A DNA stretch of 64,000 nt. Source: Siphonodentalium dalli. Its lineage: Eukaryota; Mollusca; Scaphopoda; Gadilida; Siphonodentaliidae. Below are positions 45,392-56,149 of the stretch, piece by piece. The notes beneath the pieces were generated by a model. It was not told the origin of the DNA, did not search any database, and saw only the letters and a list, made by a program, of their open reading frames with translations. Numbering within the stretch: the stretch's first letter is position 1; each line of letters starts with the position of its first letter. A program made the position numbers and the translations under genes. The DNA lies in NCBI GenBank assembly GCA_032622095.1, contig CP136069.1, forward strand, positions 70,269,319 to 70,333,318. The letters run 5' to 3'.

Positions 45392-45563
45392 AGATGATCC
45401 GAATTGAATTTACTTTCTAAGCTGTTGTTGACAGCAGCGGGAGACCCGCCATCTCTAGCACATAATTCCGCTCCTGTTGTGAAGTTGCCCGGCTCATCGC
45501 TGATCCAGAAACATTTGTAGCCAGATGGGTAATATACAGCGTTTGATGCTGGACATAGTTTAC
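45392..45563 (-). CDS. Lectin receptor gene: CTLD 1, first-half exon
   Basis: Acceptor gaatatactccag (exon from 45563, phase 1), donor gtgagt at 45391 (phase 2). Reads GKLCPASNAVYYPSGYKCFW, ISDEPGNFTTGAELCARDGG and SPAAVNNSLESKFNSDHL: early Cys, KCFW, A-x-L-C, GG, helix 2. Sequons NFT and NNS. This is the most upstream exon of the gene that I can call with confidence; the phase-1 start means at least one more exon (signal peptide or another domain) lies at higher coordinates. Confidence 0.85.
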
Positions 45564-45589
45564 CTGGAGTATATTCAAACTATATAATA

Positions 45590-46075
45590 CATATTTGTTC
45601 AATACATTGGCTAAATGATAAATGATAAATTGAGCAATCTTCAAATGCATCTTGATATCTGGTGTGTTGTTCACCGTTGATGACAACTTGAGCAATATTG
45701 AATATAATTTCTTGATATTTGGTGCGTAGTTCACATTTGAGAAGACTCAGGCCAAATTCCAATTGGGTCACAGTGCGATGACGGAGTTATGCCACTTTTC
45801 TGACTTAGAAAATTGTTGTTTTCGGACTGTCTGGATAGAAACTTTAGCAATATTCAACACAATTTCTTGACATTTGGGATGTGGTTCACAGTTGAGAAGA
45901 CGCTGGCCAAGATCGAATATGGTCACGGTCCAGTGATTGTTGACGGATTTTTGCTCTTTTTAAACTTAGAAATTAGTTTAATTTTATACATTGTCTAAAT
46001 GATAAATTGAGCAATCTTCAAATGAATCTTGATATTTGGTGTGTGGTTCACTATTGGGAACATGCATGTCATCGT
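45590..46075. repeat. Tandem repeat, unit with ttgagcaat...cttgatatttggtgtg
   Basis: Near-repeats of gagcaatcttcaaatg, cttgatatttggtgtg, tggttcacagttgag and aagac-c-ggccaa appear about five times, from 45605 to 46060. Intronic or upstream of the lectin gene. Confidence 0.55.
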
Positions 46076-46184
46076 CAATGTGAAGTCAACTATTTGCCAG
46101 AATTTCCTTTAAAAAAAGACAACGTCCACAAAAGCCACCTCGTTTTGGGGGACGTGGTGTCTACGACCTTTTATTTGATATGAT

Positions 46185-47440
46185 ACATGCTGATGGGTAG
46201 GTCCTGCTAATGTGATACGATGTTGATGGGTCCTGGTTATGTTGATAAGATGTTTATGGGACCTGGCAATTTGATACCATCTATGTTAGTGGGTCATGGT
46301 AAACTGATATGACGCATGGTGATGGGTCCTGATAATTTGGTATGATTTCTGGTAATTTGATACGATCTCGATGGGTCCTGGTAATTTAATATGAGGCATG
46401 TTGATTGGTCCTGGTAATTTGATATCATGTTGATGATTCCTAATAAATTGATACGATGTTGATGGGTCTTGGTAATGTTATATCATGTCGATGATTCCTG
46501 GTAATTTGATGTGATATTGATGATTCATGGTGATTTGATGTGATGTTGATGATTCCTGGTAATCTGATACGATATCGATGGGATACTAGCAATTTGATAT
46601 AATGCATGCTGGTGGGTCCTGGTAATTTGACACGATATCGATGATGACTTTTGCTAATTTGATATTATGTTGATGGGACCTGCTAATTTGATATCTTGAC
46701 GGGTCCTTCTAATTTGATATTATGTTGATGGAACGTGCTAATTTTATATGACGTTGGCGGGTACTGATAATTTTAAATGATACACGATGATGGGTCCTGC
46801 TAATTTGATTTGATGCAGGGTGATGGTCCTGCTAATTTTATATGGCGTTGATGGGTCCTGCTAATTTAATAAGATTCTGTTTGGTTCTGTTAATTTGATA
46901 TGATGCATGGTGCCAGTTCCTTGTAATTAGATATGATGTTGATGGGTCCTGCTAATTAGATATGATGTATGTTGATGGTTACTGCTAATTTTATATGATG
47001 TTGATGGGTCATACTAATATGATATGATGTTGATGGATCCTGGTAATTAAATATGATGCTGATGTGCCCTGATCATTTGATATGAAGTTGATGGGTCCTG
47101 GTAATTTGATATGATGTTGAAGTGTCCTTGTCATTTGATATGAAGTTGATGTGTCCTGGTCATTTGATATGAAGTTGATGGGTCCTGGTAATTTGATATG
47201 ATGCATGTTCATGCGTCCTGGTAATTTGATATGACGTTGATGGGCCATGCTCATGATATGATGTTGATGTGTCCTGGAAATTTGATGTGATGTTGATGGG
47301 TCCTGGTATTTGGTATGATGCATTTCTACTTGTCCTGGAATTTTGACATTATGTTGATGGGCCATGTTAATATGATATGATGTTGATGAGTCTTGGTTAT
47401 TTGATATGATGTTGGTTGTTCCTGGTAAATTGATATGAAT
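46185..47440. repeat. Minisatellite, ~27-32 bp unit, about 40 copies
   Basis: Irregular tandem of gatgggtcctggtaatttga followed by tatgatgtt. Lengths vary between about 25 and 34. The 183-codon minus-strand ORF 47009-47560 is a translation of it. A separate short block of the same unit is at 47770-47845, with about 300 bp of unrelated sequence between. Confidence 0.8.
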
Positions 47441-48607
47441 AAATAATTGTATTGGATAAAGCATGTACGTATACAATAGGGTTGACAAAATATTGGTGAA
47501 AAATACAATGCACATACAGAATCCGGGCGACCCAATGGCCGTCTTTTCAACATCGCCCAATAGCCTAGTAGCTCATTTTGTAGTTTAAATATTTTCTCAA
47601 TAGCTGTTGAGACATCCCAACTTCAATGCCAAAGGAAGTTTTCTATGTATAAGAGAGTCATATATGCGTTTTAGTGAGTTTCTTGGAAATGTTTTTAGCC
47701 CTATTTAGACACTGTACAGTTTTAACTACTTTGTTTCGGAGATAATAATGGGGGTGCTTGAATTCCAATTGATATGATGCGCGTTGATGTGTCCTGGTAA
47801 TTTGGCATGGTGCTGATGGGTCCTGCTAATATGATATGATAATGGGAGTACTGTTTTGATGGGTTTAAATATTTTATAAAGTTACCATAGTTTACAAAAT
47901 GGGATGATGTTTGAATACTAGGCGTGTGTTTATTATCGGGTGTGTTTCGACTATGTACGCCGCGGTACTCCGCCGGAAAAGGGCCCGATTTCTCTCCCCT
48001 GAAAACTGTCGTCTGCATTTCCAAGACAAAATGTCAAAATTGCTACGATAAACTTTCTTTATATCCTTATATATTTAGAGAATATCACTTAGTTGGTCTG
48101 ATAATAGGCCCGATATCAGCCCGATGTAACCTTATATCAGCCTGACACCGAATCTGGCCTATGATATCAGACAATCCAAGTAATATCATATTTATTAATT
48201 AGGTCGCCTCTTAGTTACAGACAACTGTTTCATATGAGTGACGTCCGAAAAACCGTTATCTACGCGATATTTAGCAGTGCGGTAGATTTACGGTATGCCA
48301 TACAACCATATTACTCGGATTTGTGATGTCGTGAAATGATATTAATCGGATTGGTGATGTCGTAAACTCTGTTTCAGGGCAAAGTAGAGTTCGATAACAG
48401 GCTGTTATGGATAAAAAGTGTCATATCTAATTAATAACTTACATAATTATATCTAGGTTATATCAGCTTAAATGGTGCTTACAGGTTGACAATTTCGGCC
48501 ACAACAATGGGTGAAACATTACCGGTTAGGATAGTCACTTCAATGGAGATGATATCATGCAGTCAATGTATACATGTATACATACCAACAATTGCTCTCA
48601 CAAATTA

Positions 48608-48958
48608 TTATCGTGTAACCAAGTAAGTATCCATGTGCTGTGTGTCACTGACAACCACACAGTCGAAGGTTGTATTATACATTACACCTCCTCCCAAAAT
48701 GAATGAACGGTCAGAATCGTGTATTGCTACCAGTGCAGTCGGAATCCAGCGCATATTAATCCGATATATGGCAGTAAACCACCAGGTATAGAAAGGTGTT
48801 TTCATGTAGATGTCATGCACTATTTGATAAATATAGCATTGTTTGTCGACTACGCGGGTATATTTCACCTTGCCCAGAAATTGCGACTTCCGATCGACCA
48901 CGAGAGCTGTGTCCTGTATTGTATAGGGTTGTGCTAAGTGTAGCACACTTCTATACAT
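48608..48958 (-). CDS. Possible exon of unknown function upstream of the lectin gene
   Basis: An open frame of 116 codons on the lectin strand. It reads like folded protein: TALVVDRKSQFLGKVKYTRV, CYIYQIVHDIYMKTPFYTWW, RWIPTALVAIHDSDRS, GGVMYNTTFDCVVVSDTQHM. TTFDCVVV is close to NRDCVVV of CTLD 4, and YTWW-RW could stand for the CTLD core. However the last Cys is absent in frame (IIICESN appears one frame off at the end) and no splice pair in the right phase was found. Either a decayed CTLD second half or an exon of another domain. Confidence 0.3.
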   Translation of the reverse strand: MYRSVLHLAQPYTIQDTALVVDRKSQFLGKVKYTRVVDKQCYIYQIVHDIYMKTPFYTWWFTAIYRINMRWIPTALVAIHDSDRSFILGGGVMYNTTFDCVVVSDTQHMDTYLVTR

Positions 48959-49593
48959 GAATATAGTAGCGTGCTAACTGTAGTACAACACTACCTAATT
49001 CGTATGTAAAAAAGCGATGTTTAGAGACCCACATCTCGAGAACATACATGTGTATACCGAAATATATATATCAATTTACTGAGGCGTCCAAAATGAAACT
49101 ATGTTAATGTGAGCTATTTCTTCAGCTTCGGTGTGAAACATATTTGATTTGAGTCAACACTTCATAGCACAGAGCGACCATATTTTTGAAGTTTTGAAGT
49201 CTAGTTATCGAATGCCATATTTGGTGATGCCTGCTCTAGCTACAATTCCCATGCACGTGTCATCAGAAATAAAAACAAATGTATTCTTTCATGTGTGATC
49301 GGCATGGTATTATAACTTGTCTGTATAACTATATATCCGATTGCCAACTATATCATAAGTTACTGTCCATTTGATTTATGGCGATAATTTTCATCGTCCT
49401 TTATTCCGAGAATAATATCCAACCACAAAAGTCACCCTAACCGGAACGTCGCGTGACTCCCGAAATGTTCATTATGGTATCCGCATATATTTCCGGTAGA
49501 AATTTTGCCAGGCTGACAACCACTCGAGGTGTCAAATCAAAGCAAAAATAATTATGGTTCGCCCGAAGCCGAAGAATAGTAAAATATGAGTGC

Positions 49594-49864
49594 TTAACCC
49601 TTTCATGGGGTTCATGAATGTAGGTACGCTGGTGCAGCATTAAATATCCAGTGCCGGTGCATTCTCTTATATATTCGAGTCTCTCATAGGGAGCCTAGCA
49701 TATATAAGAGAATGCACTGGCTTACAAGGCAAGGTTAATATTGTCAGGCCGATGTATTCTCTTATATATGCGAAGCTCCCTATGAAAGACTCGCATATAA
49801 AAAAGAATGCATTGGCACAGGATTTTCGCAACATTTCAGGACGATCCAGTCATTGAAGGGTTAA
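49594..49864. mobile_element. TTAA-flanked MITE with internal hairpins
   Basis: TTAA at 49594-49597 and 49861-49864. Ends CCCTTTCATGGGG and cattgaaggg are a short, imperfect inverted repeat. Inside are two hairpins built from gtgcattctcttatatattc, gagtctctcatagggagc and complements. The left half recurs at 58463-58555. Piggybac-type target but a different family from copies A-D. Confidence 0.65.
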
Positions 49865-49931
49865 ATCTGACAGGGTAGATTTAAACATATACATGTAGAA
49901 ATACCGAGGAGTGATCACAGGGTGCACTTAC

Positions 49932-50129
49932 CTTCTATCTGCCGAGTTTTCAACAAACTCAAAATCACCAACACAGAAAGGGGATGTTTTAGCAGTGACC
50001 TCCTCATCTCTACAGAAAATAATGTACGACAGTCCAACTATACTTGGTTCCCGTCGTTGTGCATATATATCGATTTGATCCGGGGTTTCAACGGCACCAG
50101 TCTTCTCGACATAACTACCGTTGAATGCA
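49932..50129 (-). CDS. Possible exon ending in a phase-2 donor
   Basis: The frame ends ...FEFVENSADR at a strong donor gtaagt (49931) in phase 2, the same phase as the intron inside the CTLDs. It reads GAVETPDQIDIYAQRREPSI, VGLSYIIFCRDEEVTAKTSP and FCVGDFEFVENSADR. It lacks the KCYW strand, and the acceptor is unclear (a TGA lies just before the open part at about 50134). Possibly the first half of a degenerate CTLD 0 paired with 48608-48958, but the phases could not be joined. Confidence 0.25.
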
Positions 50130-50334
50130 TACAATCAACCCTGTTTACTATAAAGACCCCTGCAAGTCTCTGTTAATAAGATACTCCTTATTGAATTTAA
50201 TAAACAATGACAAGTTCGAGTCGGAGTGAGATACATCCGTGTCATGCCGACCCCCAAGTTAGCACGAGTGGGATGGAAATCGACCAGACTTGTGCATCAA
50301 CTAGCTCTACAACACGAATGTTGATGGTGGTCGC

Positions 50335-50442
50335 CTTTCTCCTGGGTTCTGTCAATAATATGGCATCTACATTGTGTTCTTTCGAGATCTTTCTCCTGGG
50401 TTCTGTCAATAATATGGCATCTACATTGTGTTCTTTCGAGAT
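50335..50442. repeat. Perfect 54-bp tandem duplication
   Basis: tttctcctgggttctgtcaa and the following bases through ttcgagatc occur twice back to back (50335-50388 and 50389-50442). The period of 18 codons keeps the plus-strand ORF 50207-50458 open, but that ORF (Ser-rich start, then a hydrophobic stretch) has no other support as a gene. Confidence 0.8.
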
Positions 50443-50459
50443 CTGTGTTTCCCGTTAGC

Positions 50460-51945
50460 ATCCCGTGCCAATTTGAGAAATTGGGTTAAATTAAAAAAGG
50501 GGTAAAATAGCCGTGCTAGCCACAAGGAGAAGGTTACTAATGGGAAAACACCAGAGAAGAAATAATGATGTATGTTTTTAGGATATTGTTGTGTTATTTC
50601 GTCCGAATTTGTTATGACGGTTTCAAAGAAGGCCGTCAAGATGGCGGCTTGAAATCGCGAAGTCTTAGTTTTTATTTAAACACGAACCATCTGTATAGCT
50701 CTATCTGGAGTCCCAGTCGCCAGAAATGAGTATATGTCAAGAAGCTGGTCAGGCAAACAAGATATAACAATAAAATCGGACCTAGTATATAACTATATGT
50801 ATATGTGTATCACCGGGGATGACATGGTTACAAGGACCTTGTTCCTGTTATCCCCGAGCGCAGATCATTATGTAGATAAGTATGAATAACATATACATAT
50901 GCATGTAATATACACCCAATGATGTCCATGGCACAATCATAACAGTTTATCAGGAGAGCTGAAAGCGATATCGCGCTACATAATAAAAGAGCCTAAATTA
51001 ATTGCTATTGCAACATGCTACACATCTTGGATTATCGCAATTCACCGTTACCGACTGGAAGCTGGGTTATTAAGTGCAGATTGGAAGGATTTCATATTCG
51101 ATATCAGTTTAGTTTCGCAGTTAATTTCGGATCATATTTTATATGAACGAGCATATACAGGTAATTTCGTGTTAAATGTAGTTTTGGGGTTTTAAATGTG
51201 AGCTCGCCGTTTATCTTATATTGTTGATGGATGTAGCAACATAATTAAGGAATGGTTTGGGCAGTGGAAAAAATTCCAGTCATGAGTAAATATGGCGACA
51301 TTCAGCCAATACAGGTCTTTAAGTTCAAGTATATTCTGTGATAGAAAAAGTCATTCAGTGCGGCTATATTTAGATTTACACATGGCGCGTATGGCCCTCT
51401 TTTGTTGTATAAATATTCGACTATTGCACGATGCGTGTCCCCATATTTATACACTATAAACAGATGGCTTTGCGCTAATGCAGAGTATATGGTTTTGAGT
51501 GCATTGTTAGATATTAAGAAAATCGATGTTAATAACCACATATTGACATAACAGATAATTTGAAGTGAGAGAGTATAGCCATGTTAAGCCACACGTAAGT
51601 GTAACGTGTAACATGTGTTATTATGGTATGGCTATGGAGATGTACATGGAGGGAACCATCAGGCGATTTTACGGCGCTAAATCTACACGTTTATAGAATA
51701 TCAGATAACGTCTAGCAAAACTTGCAAATAGCAGTCGGTGGGGAGTGAAAGTGGCCATGAATCGACCAGCTATATGCTGAATTGGCTTCAATCAAATTAA
51801 GATCATTCCGCGCAAGCACACCGCTCGTTCTGTTGTCAAAATATTAGCACGTGAGTCAGGTGACCTCCGTGTCCAATGTCAACACTCCTCACAAGTTACA
51901 GTTACACACACGCGTGGCTGAACCTCGATATTGACTGGTACCTAG
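50460..51945. other. Nothing recognised
   Basis: AT-rich with short ORFs only. No repeat shared with the rest of the window was noticed. Confidence 0.4.
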
Positions 51946-51950
51946 ATATA

Positions 51951-52446
51951 TTATTACGCTCGCTCCGCGTGTATTCTGAAGTAGAGATTCTACTTTCGCC
52001 TGGGCGCATGGGTGTTTTATTTATATAATGGGCATTTTTGGGAGGATTAAAAGTCGAACTGCGACCGGAGTCCGAGTCTGGTAAATGGTGCAGTGTGGAA
52101 TTTCAATTTCGTTAATTGTCGTTAGCATTATGTCAATAATGTTGGCTTTTGGTTTGTGATAAGCTATGCCAATTACAAATAAAATATATGAAAAAGATAA
52201 TTTGTAAGTCTTATATTTCAACTTTTATAGGCATGTTTCGTTCTGCAGCCCACCGAGGGTTGTGGTTGGAGATAGCCGAGTCGGCCGCCGGTTCGTTAAT
52301 TAGGTGCTGGTTGTTATTGTTAATTTAACGGAATTCTGAGTTGGTCATTCTCAAAACCAATATATTTTATATTCTATAATACAAATCATGGGTATATAAT
52401 ATATGATCTTGAGCGCGTTACCTTTTCTGACATTGGTTTTCTTGTG
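51951..52446. repeat. Dispersed repeat R2, copy 1
   Basis: About 495 bp, shared with 58733-59225 and 59417-59926. Landmarks in order: ctccgcgtgtattctg, aaaagtcgaactgcg, tttcaatttcgtt, aagataatttgtaagtctta, cgttctgcagcccacc, ttaattaggtgctggttgtt, ttgagcgcgttacc and cattggttttcttg. No ORF, no clear TIR. Class unknown. Confidence 0.75.
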
Positions 52447-52449
52447 AGT

Positions 52450-53500
52450 TATTGTGTAGCCACTAGTCTAATGATTAAATGTGCTATGTCGTATGCCTGA
52501 TTGGTCCGTATTGCTTCTGTCACAATATTATTGCATGAGTGTGTGTTATGGCGGTTGGGATACATGTACATATATATGCTAGTGTATATTGATCCATTCG
52601 TGTATGTGTATGTGTGCCCTCAATTCCTGCATTTGTGATAAGGTGTCAGCTTTGCCGAATCTAATGTAACAGCGATTCCAGTCCAGAGAACTTTTATACT
52701 GATACAATAAATAAAAACGCAACACTCTTGTTTGATATTGATCGTCCACATGGACTTCGGTCGGTCAAAGCGAGTTATACAATCAATCTTTTAAACAGAA
52801 TCATTGGAACTGTAACATTGATTACAATAATCGATGCATTTGTCGTCATACCGGGCACTAGTTAGAACTCAATGTTTCTTTGCAAAAATAAGTATTTTAG
52901 GCCATTAAAAACAACATACTAACATAAAATAGAACCACGAAAATGGAAATTGGTAAATTTCCGAAAATTGGAATCAATATTCAATTTATACATGTTATAC
53001 TCATATGTGTTTTAGATTGTGCCATTATGATTACAGAACAGAAAACCATTTCCACTTTTTTTCTTCAAATTACAGTGTACGTATGGGCGTAGCAAGAGTT
53101 CAATGGGTTCGCACGAACCAGCCCTGGTGGAATTGTTTTGTTTTTAATATTTTTTATTTATATAAGTTATTTGCACTATATACTACACATATTTATGCAA
53201 TCAAACAAATAATATTAATAATTGTAGTGACACCACAGGTGGGAGTGGGGGTCCTTGTACACTCACCATTCATTCTCCTTGCACACCATACAGTATATCG
53301 ATCAGTATTTATAAATAACATACTATACAAAATATATATATATATCTTCGACTGTCAAAAACATATATAGTAACATTTCAGTCTTTGTACACATATATAA
53401 TTAAAACAAAAACATGTGTTGGATTGGTATCTGGTTCCATTTCCTTGTATTGGGGGTATTTGGGTTTTGTATCATAATTGTTTTGATTGCCTTATTTAGC
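52450..53500. other. Nothing recognised
   Basis: AT-rich; the ORF 53005-53370 includes a taggcgtagcaagagttc-like stretch and no domain. Short TA run at 53330. Confidence 0.4.
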
Positions 53501-53507
53501 TATGGGT

Positions 53508-53990
53508 TTAACACTTTGTCAAAGTTCCCCATTCCTCTTGAAATTTCAACAGTCTACCGCCTCTCAAAGTATTGATCTGTTCTATATGAGATCGGCTTAC
53601 TAATTCGTTCAAGAACGTTTTCAAAGATAATTCAATGGGGTCGAATTTTGTTTTATAAATATAGTACTTTAATATAATTAAAATCATGTTTTTTTATATT
53701 GGCGTTCTTTTCCGACGAAACGCCGAATAATATGTTACATTTTGTAAGTTGAATATCTGGTATGTTGGTGTTCACCCAGTGTTGGACTGTTTTTAAGAAG
53801 CGTGATACTATAGGACAGTCAAAGAAGATATGGGATATTGATTCTATCATTTGACATCTATTACAGTCACTATCGTTTGTAATTTTCATCTTCTGGAGTA
53901 ATTGTTTTGTCGCTAAAATTCTGGTATTTATACGGAACTGGAACCATCGCAACCTGGTGTCAGAAAGTGATTTAAACTAATTCGTTCAAG
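53508..53990 (-). pseudogene. LINE ORF2 C-terminal fragment
   Basis: Minus-strand remnant of a non-LTR retrotransposon after the reverse transcriptase. It reads RLRWFQFRINTRILATKQLL, QKMKITNDSDCNRCQMIESI, SHIFFDCPIVSRFLKTVQ: the W-x-x-R-I ... C-x-x-C ... H-x-x-x-x-C pattern. After a break near 53650 the next frame continues FDPIELSLKTFLNELVSRSH and GRLLKFQEEWGTLTKC to TAA at 53510. It lacks everything upstream of this region. Confidence 0.75.
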
Positions 53991-54179
53991 AACGCCCTGG
54001 TGGAAACATAGTTCAGATTTGTTATCTGAAGTGTAAGCCAGATTTATTTAAGAGATTCTGTCGATGTCAACTAAAGAGTCGGAAAATGCTGTGAAATTGA
54101 CTGAAATGTTAATCGTTAAATATTAAAAGTTCCAATTTATAAGGTTGATATTTATCTAATAGCTTGTGGTTACGATGAT

Positions 54180-54557
54180 GTGTTGAAGACTGACATTGGC
54201 AACTCAAGAACTATTGCCGCTTTTGTTGGTTGGATTAAGAAGCACAACAATTGTGCTTTTGTTCAGAATTCTAGCGGCATTCGCAGTGATAGTTTATGGA
54301 AGAAATCGATAGGTGTCATCTCTTGTGTGGCTCAAACGTACAAGTACCACGTTCGCAAACTTAGCTGTCACTGCAACAAGGACAGTTGTTCCTCGATTTT
54401 GAATATAAAATTACACTGCTCAGACATCTCCATTGATAGTTGTTATAGTTCTGGTGTCAGTCATAAACTCCCTCTTCTGTTTGTACTTGAACATAATTCA
54501 AGAAAGTTCAATAATTTTCTATGTTGTAACACCTTCTGTATGGATGTCGATAGATAG
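54180..54557 (+). CDS. Anonymous Cys-rich ORF
   Basis: 125 codons from an alternative TTG-type start; the frame is open a little upstream. It reads GNSRTIAAFVGWIKKHNNC, SDSLWKKSIGVISCVAQTYK, KLSCHCNKDSCSSI, LLFVLEHNSRKFNNFLCC. Composition is protein-like, but no family, ATG or splice signals were recognised. It could be a transposon relic (LINE fragments flank it on both sides). Confidence 0.2.
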   Translation: MLKTDIGNSRTIAAFVGWIKKHNNCAFVQNSSGIRSDSLWKKSIGVISCVAQTYKYHVRKLSCHCNKDSCSSILNIKLHCSDISIDSCYSSGVSHKLPLLFVLEHNSRKFNNFLCCNTFCMDVDR

Positions 54558-55157
54558 ACTACTCGAGTTTTGATAACTTGTGCAGTACGTAACTCAGTTT
54601 ATAAGCTTGATAACTGACATTCAATGATTCAAGTTGAGAGTTTCTTTCTGTATTATAGGGGTAATGTGGTTTAAATATGCTTATATACGATGAAGCTGTG
54701 GTGGTTGATTGCGTTGGCTTCGGTCAAATGTGTTTTTTTTTTACATTTATTACATAAGTTCATCTATACTATTTTTTGTCGTATATAGAGAAAGCACTTA
54801 TCATAGGCGTATTAAAGTAGCTTTTTTATGTGTCGATATTATTTTATGAGCCGATCTGCATGTCGCATTCGATCGATGGAAGACAGTGGGCGAGATTCTC
54901 ATGGACGCCATATATCGTTTTTCTGGGGAAACGCATTTCAGCATCTCTTCTCTTTGGGGGCCCTTAACCTTTGTGCTCTCTCACATAAGTTTACTGCTGC
55001 ATTTACAGCCAAAGTCCATATCTGGGGTAAAACTTACCTGCTGTAAATAATTCACATGGGGAAGGTGTCGATGGCTCGATGCGATATGCAACTGATGTGG
55101 ACACAAGTAAAACCAATTTTTATCTCGGAAGATGTAGAGTTGTTTTGCTGCATTGAC

Positions 55158-55159
55158 GT

Positions 55160-55201
<42 letters not shown>

Positions 55202-55300
55202 TTATTGACCTCCATAACTGAAGAGTTTATCAAATGTTATACATGTATACAGTATCAAGGTAGGCTAACATTTTAACCAACATGACAATAAACAAATAAC
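55158..55300. repeat. (TA)n microsatellite followed by a retroelement 3' tail
   Basis: About 20 TA units (55162-55199), then ctttattgacctccataact and tgttatacatgtatacag, which read like the reverse complement of a LINE/SINE 3' end (compare 12310-12420). The TA run may be the tail junction. Confidence 0.5.
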
Positions 55301-55701
55301 AGTATATATGTACACAAAATGACACAAGTGCCACCAAGACATGGTATACATCTCAGAATTAGCTGTTATTTCCAATTTATATTTGATGGTCTAGCATTTT
55401 AGAACCAGATAGAAATTAATGGCAGTTTCAGTGTGTTGGCCTCATTCAATCGCCAACACGCATGATTACCCTGTTCATATATGGATGAGAAGACAAAATA
55501 TTTTTGAATAAAAAATTTCTTTTCATTATATGGACTAATTAAATAGTATGACAACGAGAGATTAATTACTCAATAATATTTTAATATATAAAACGCCAGA
55601 GGCTGTAGACAAGGAGTCCCACTCTCATCATATACATATCTTTGCTTTGCGGTGAGGTACTCGCTACTATCATAAGACTTGTTTGGCAGAATGTTTGGTT
55701 T

Positions 55702-55703
<2 letters not shown>

Positions 55704-55743
<40 letters not shown>

Positions 55744-55770
55744 AGAGAGAGGAGAGAGATAGAGAGAGCG
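55704..55770. repeat. (GA)n microsatellite
   Basis: gagagaga tract of about 35 bases, followed by interrupted gaga/gagc units to 55770. The ORF over it gives Glu-Arg repeats and is not a gene. Confidence 0.9.
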
Positions 55771-55799
55771 AGATATTGTTTATTCCTTCATATCAATGA

Positions 55800-56145
55800 A
55801 GATATCAAATTCATTCACGTTGTTGGGTACTAAATTTTGCTCTAATCCGGCAGAGAATCGGCAAGTCAAATACATTGGGAAGATTGATGAATCTAATAAA
55901 TCGATAGATAATTGGAAGTATAGACTCGTAATAAACTGCATGGGTAAAATTACTTTGATAAAATATATTATAATACAAAAAAAATTTCACCTATTTATGG
56001 CTTTGCCATATCCAGATAAATAGTTCATAGACAAAGTGAATATTACTTTGTTCAGATTTATTTGGAATGTGAAACGTGATAAAATAAAACGGATGCAATT
56101 GTACGCAGAATATCAAAACAGTGGTTACATAATGGTGCGCCTAAC
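55800..56145 (+). pseudogene. LINE reverse transcriptase thumb-region fragment
   Basis: Reads VKYIGKIDESNKSIDNWKYR, LVINCMGKITLIKYIIIQKK and FHLFMALPYPD, then TAG at 56021, and in the same frame FIDKVNITLFRFIWNVKRDK. The W-x-x-R-L ... GKI-x-x-IK ... LP-P ... F-x-FIWN order is the segment after the RT fingers/palm in many animal LINEs. Opposite orientation to the remnant at 53508-53990, so it is not the same insertion. Confidence 0.75.
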
Positions 56146-56149
56146 TTAT

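Noticed and set aside
46185-47440. CRISPR-like impression from regularly spaced repeats
   Set aside because: The units are contiguous and variable without unique spacers, and the DNA is from an animal genome.
46185-47560. 183-codon minus-strand ORF with HHIKLPGPINFIS-like repeats
   Set aside because: Direct translation of the ~30 bp minisatellite; frame stays open only because the repeat lacks stops.
55642-55833. Glu-Arg repeat ORF
   Set aside because: Translation of the GA microsatellite.
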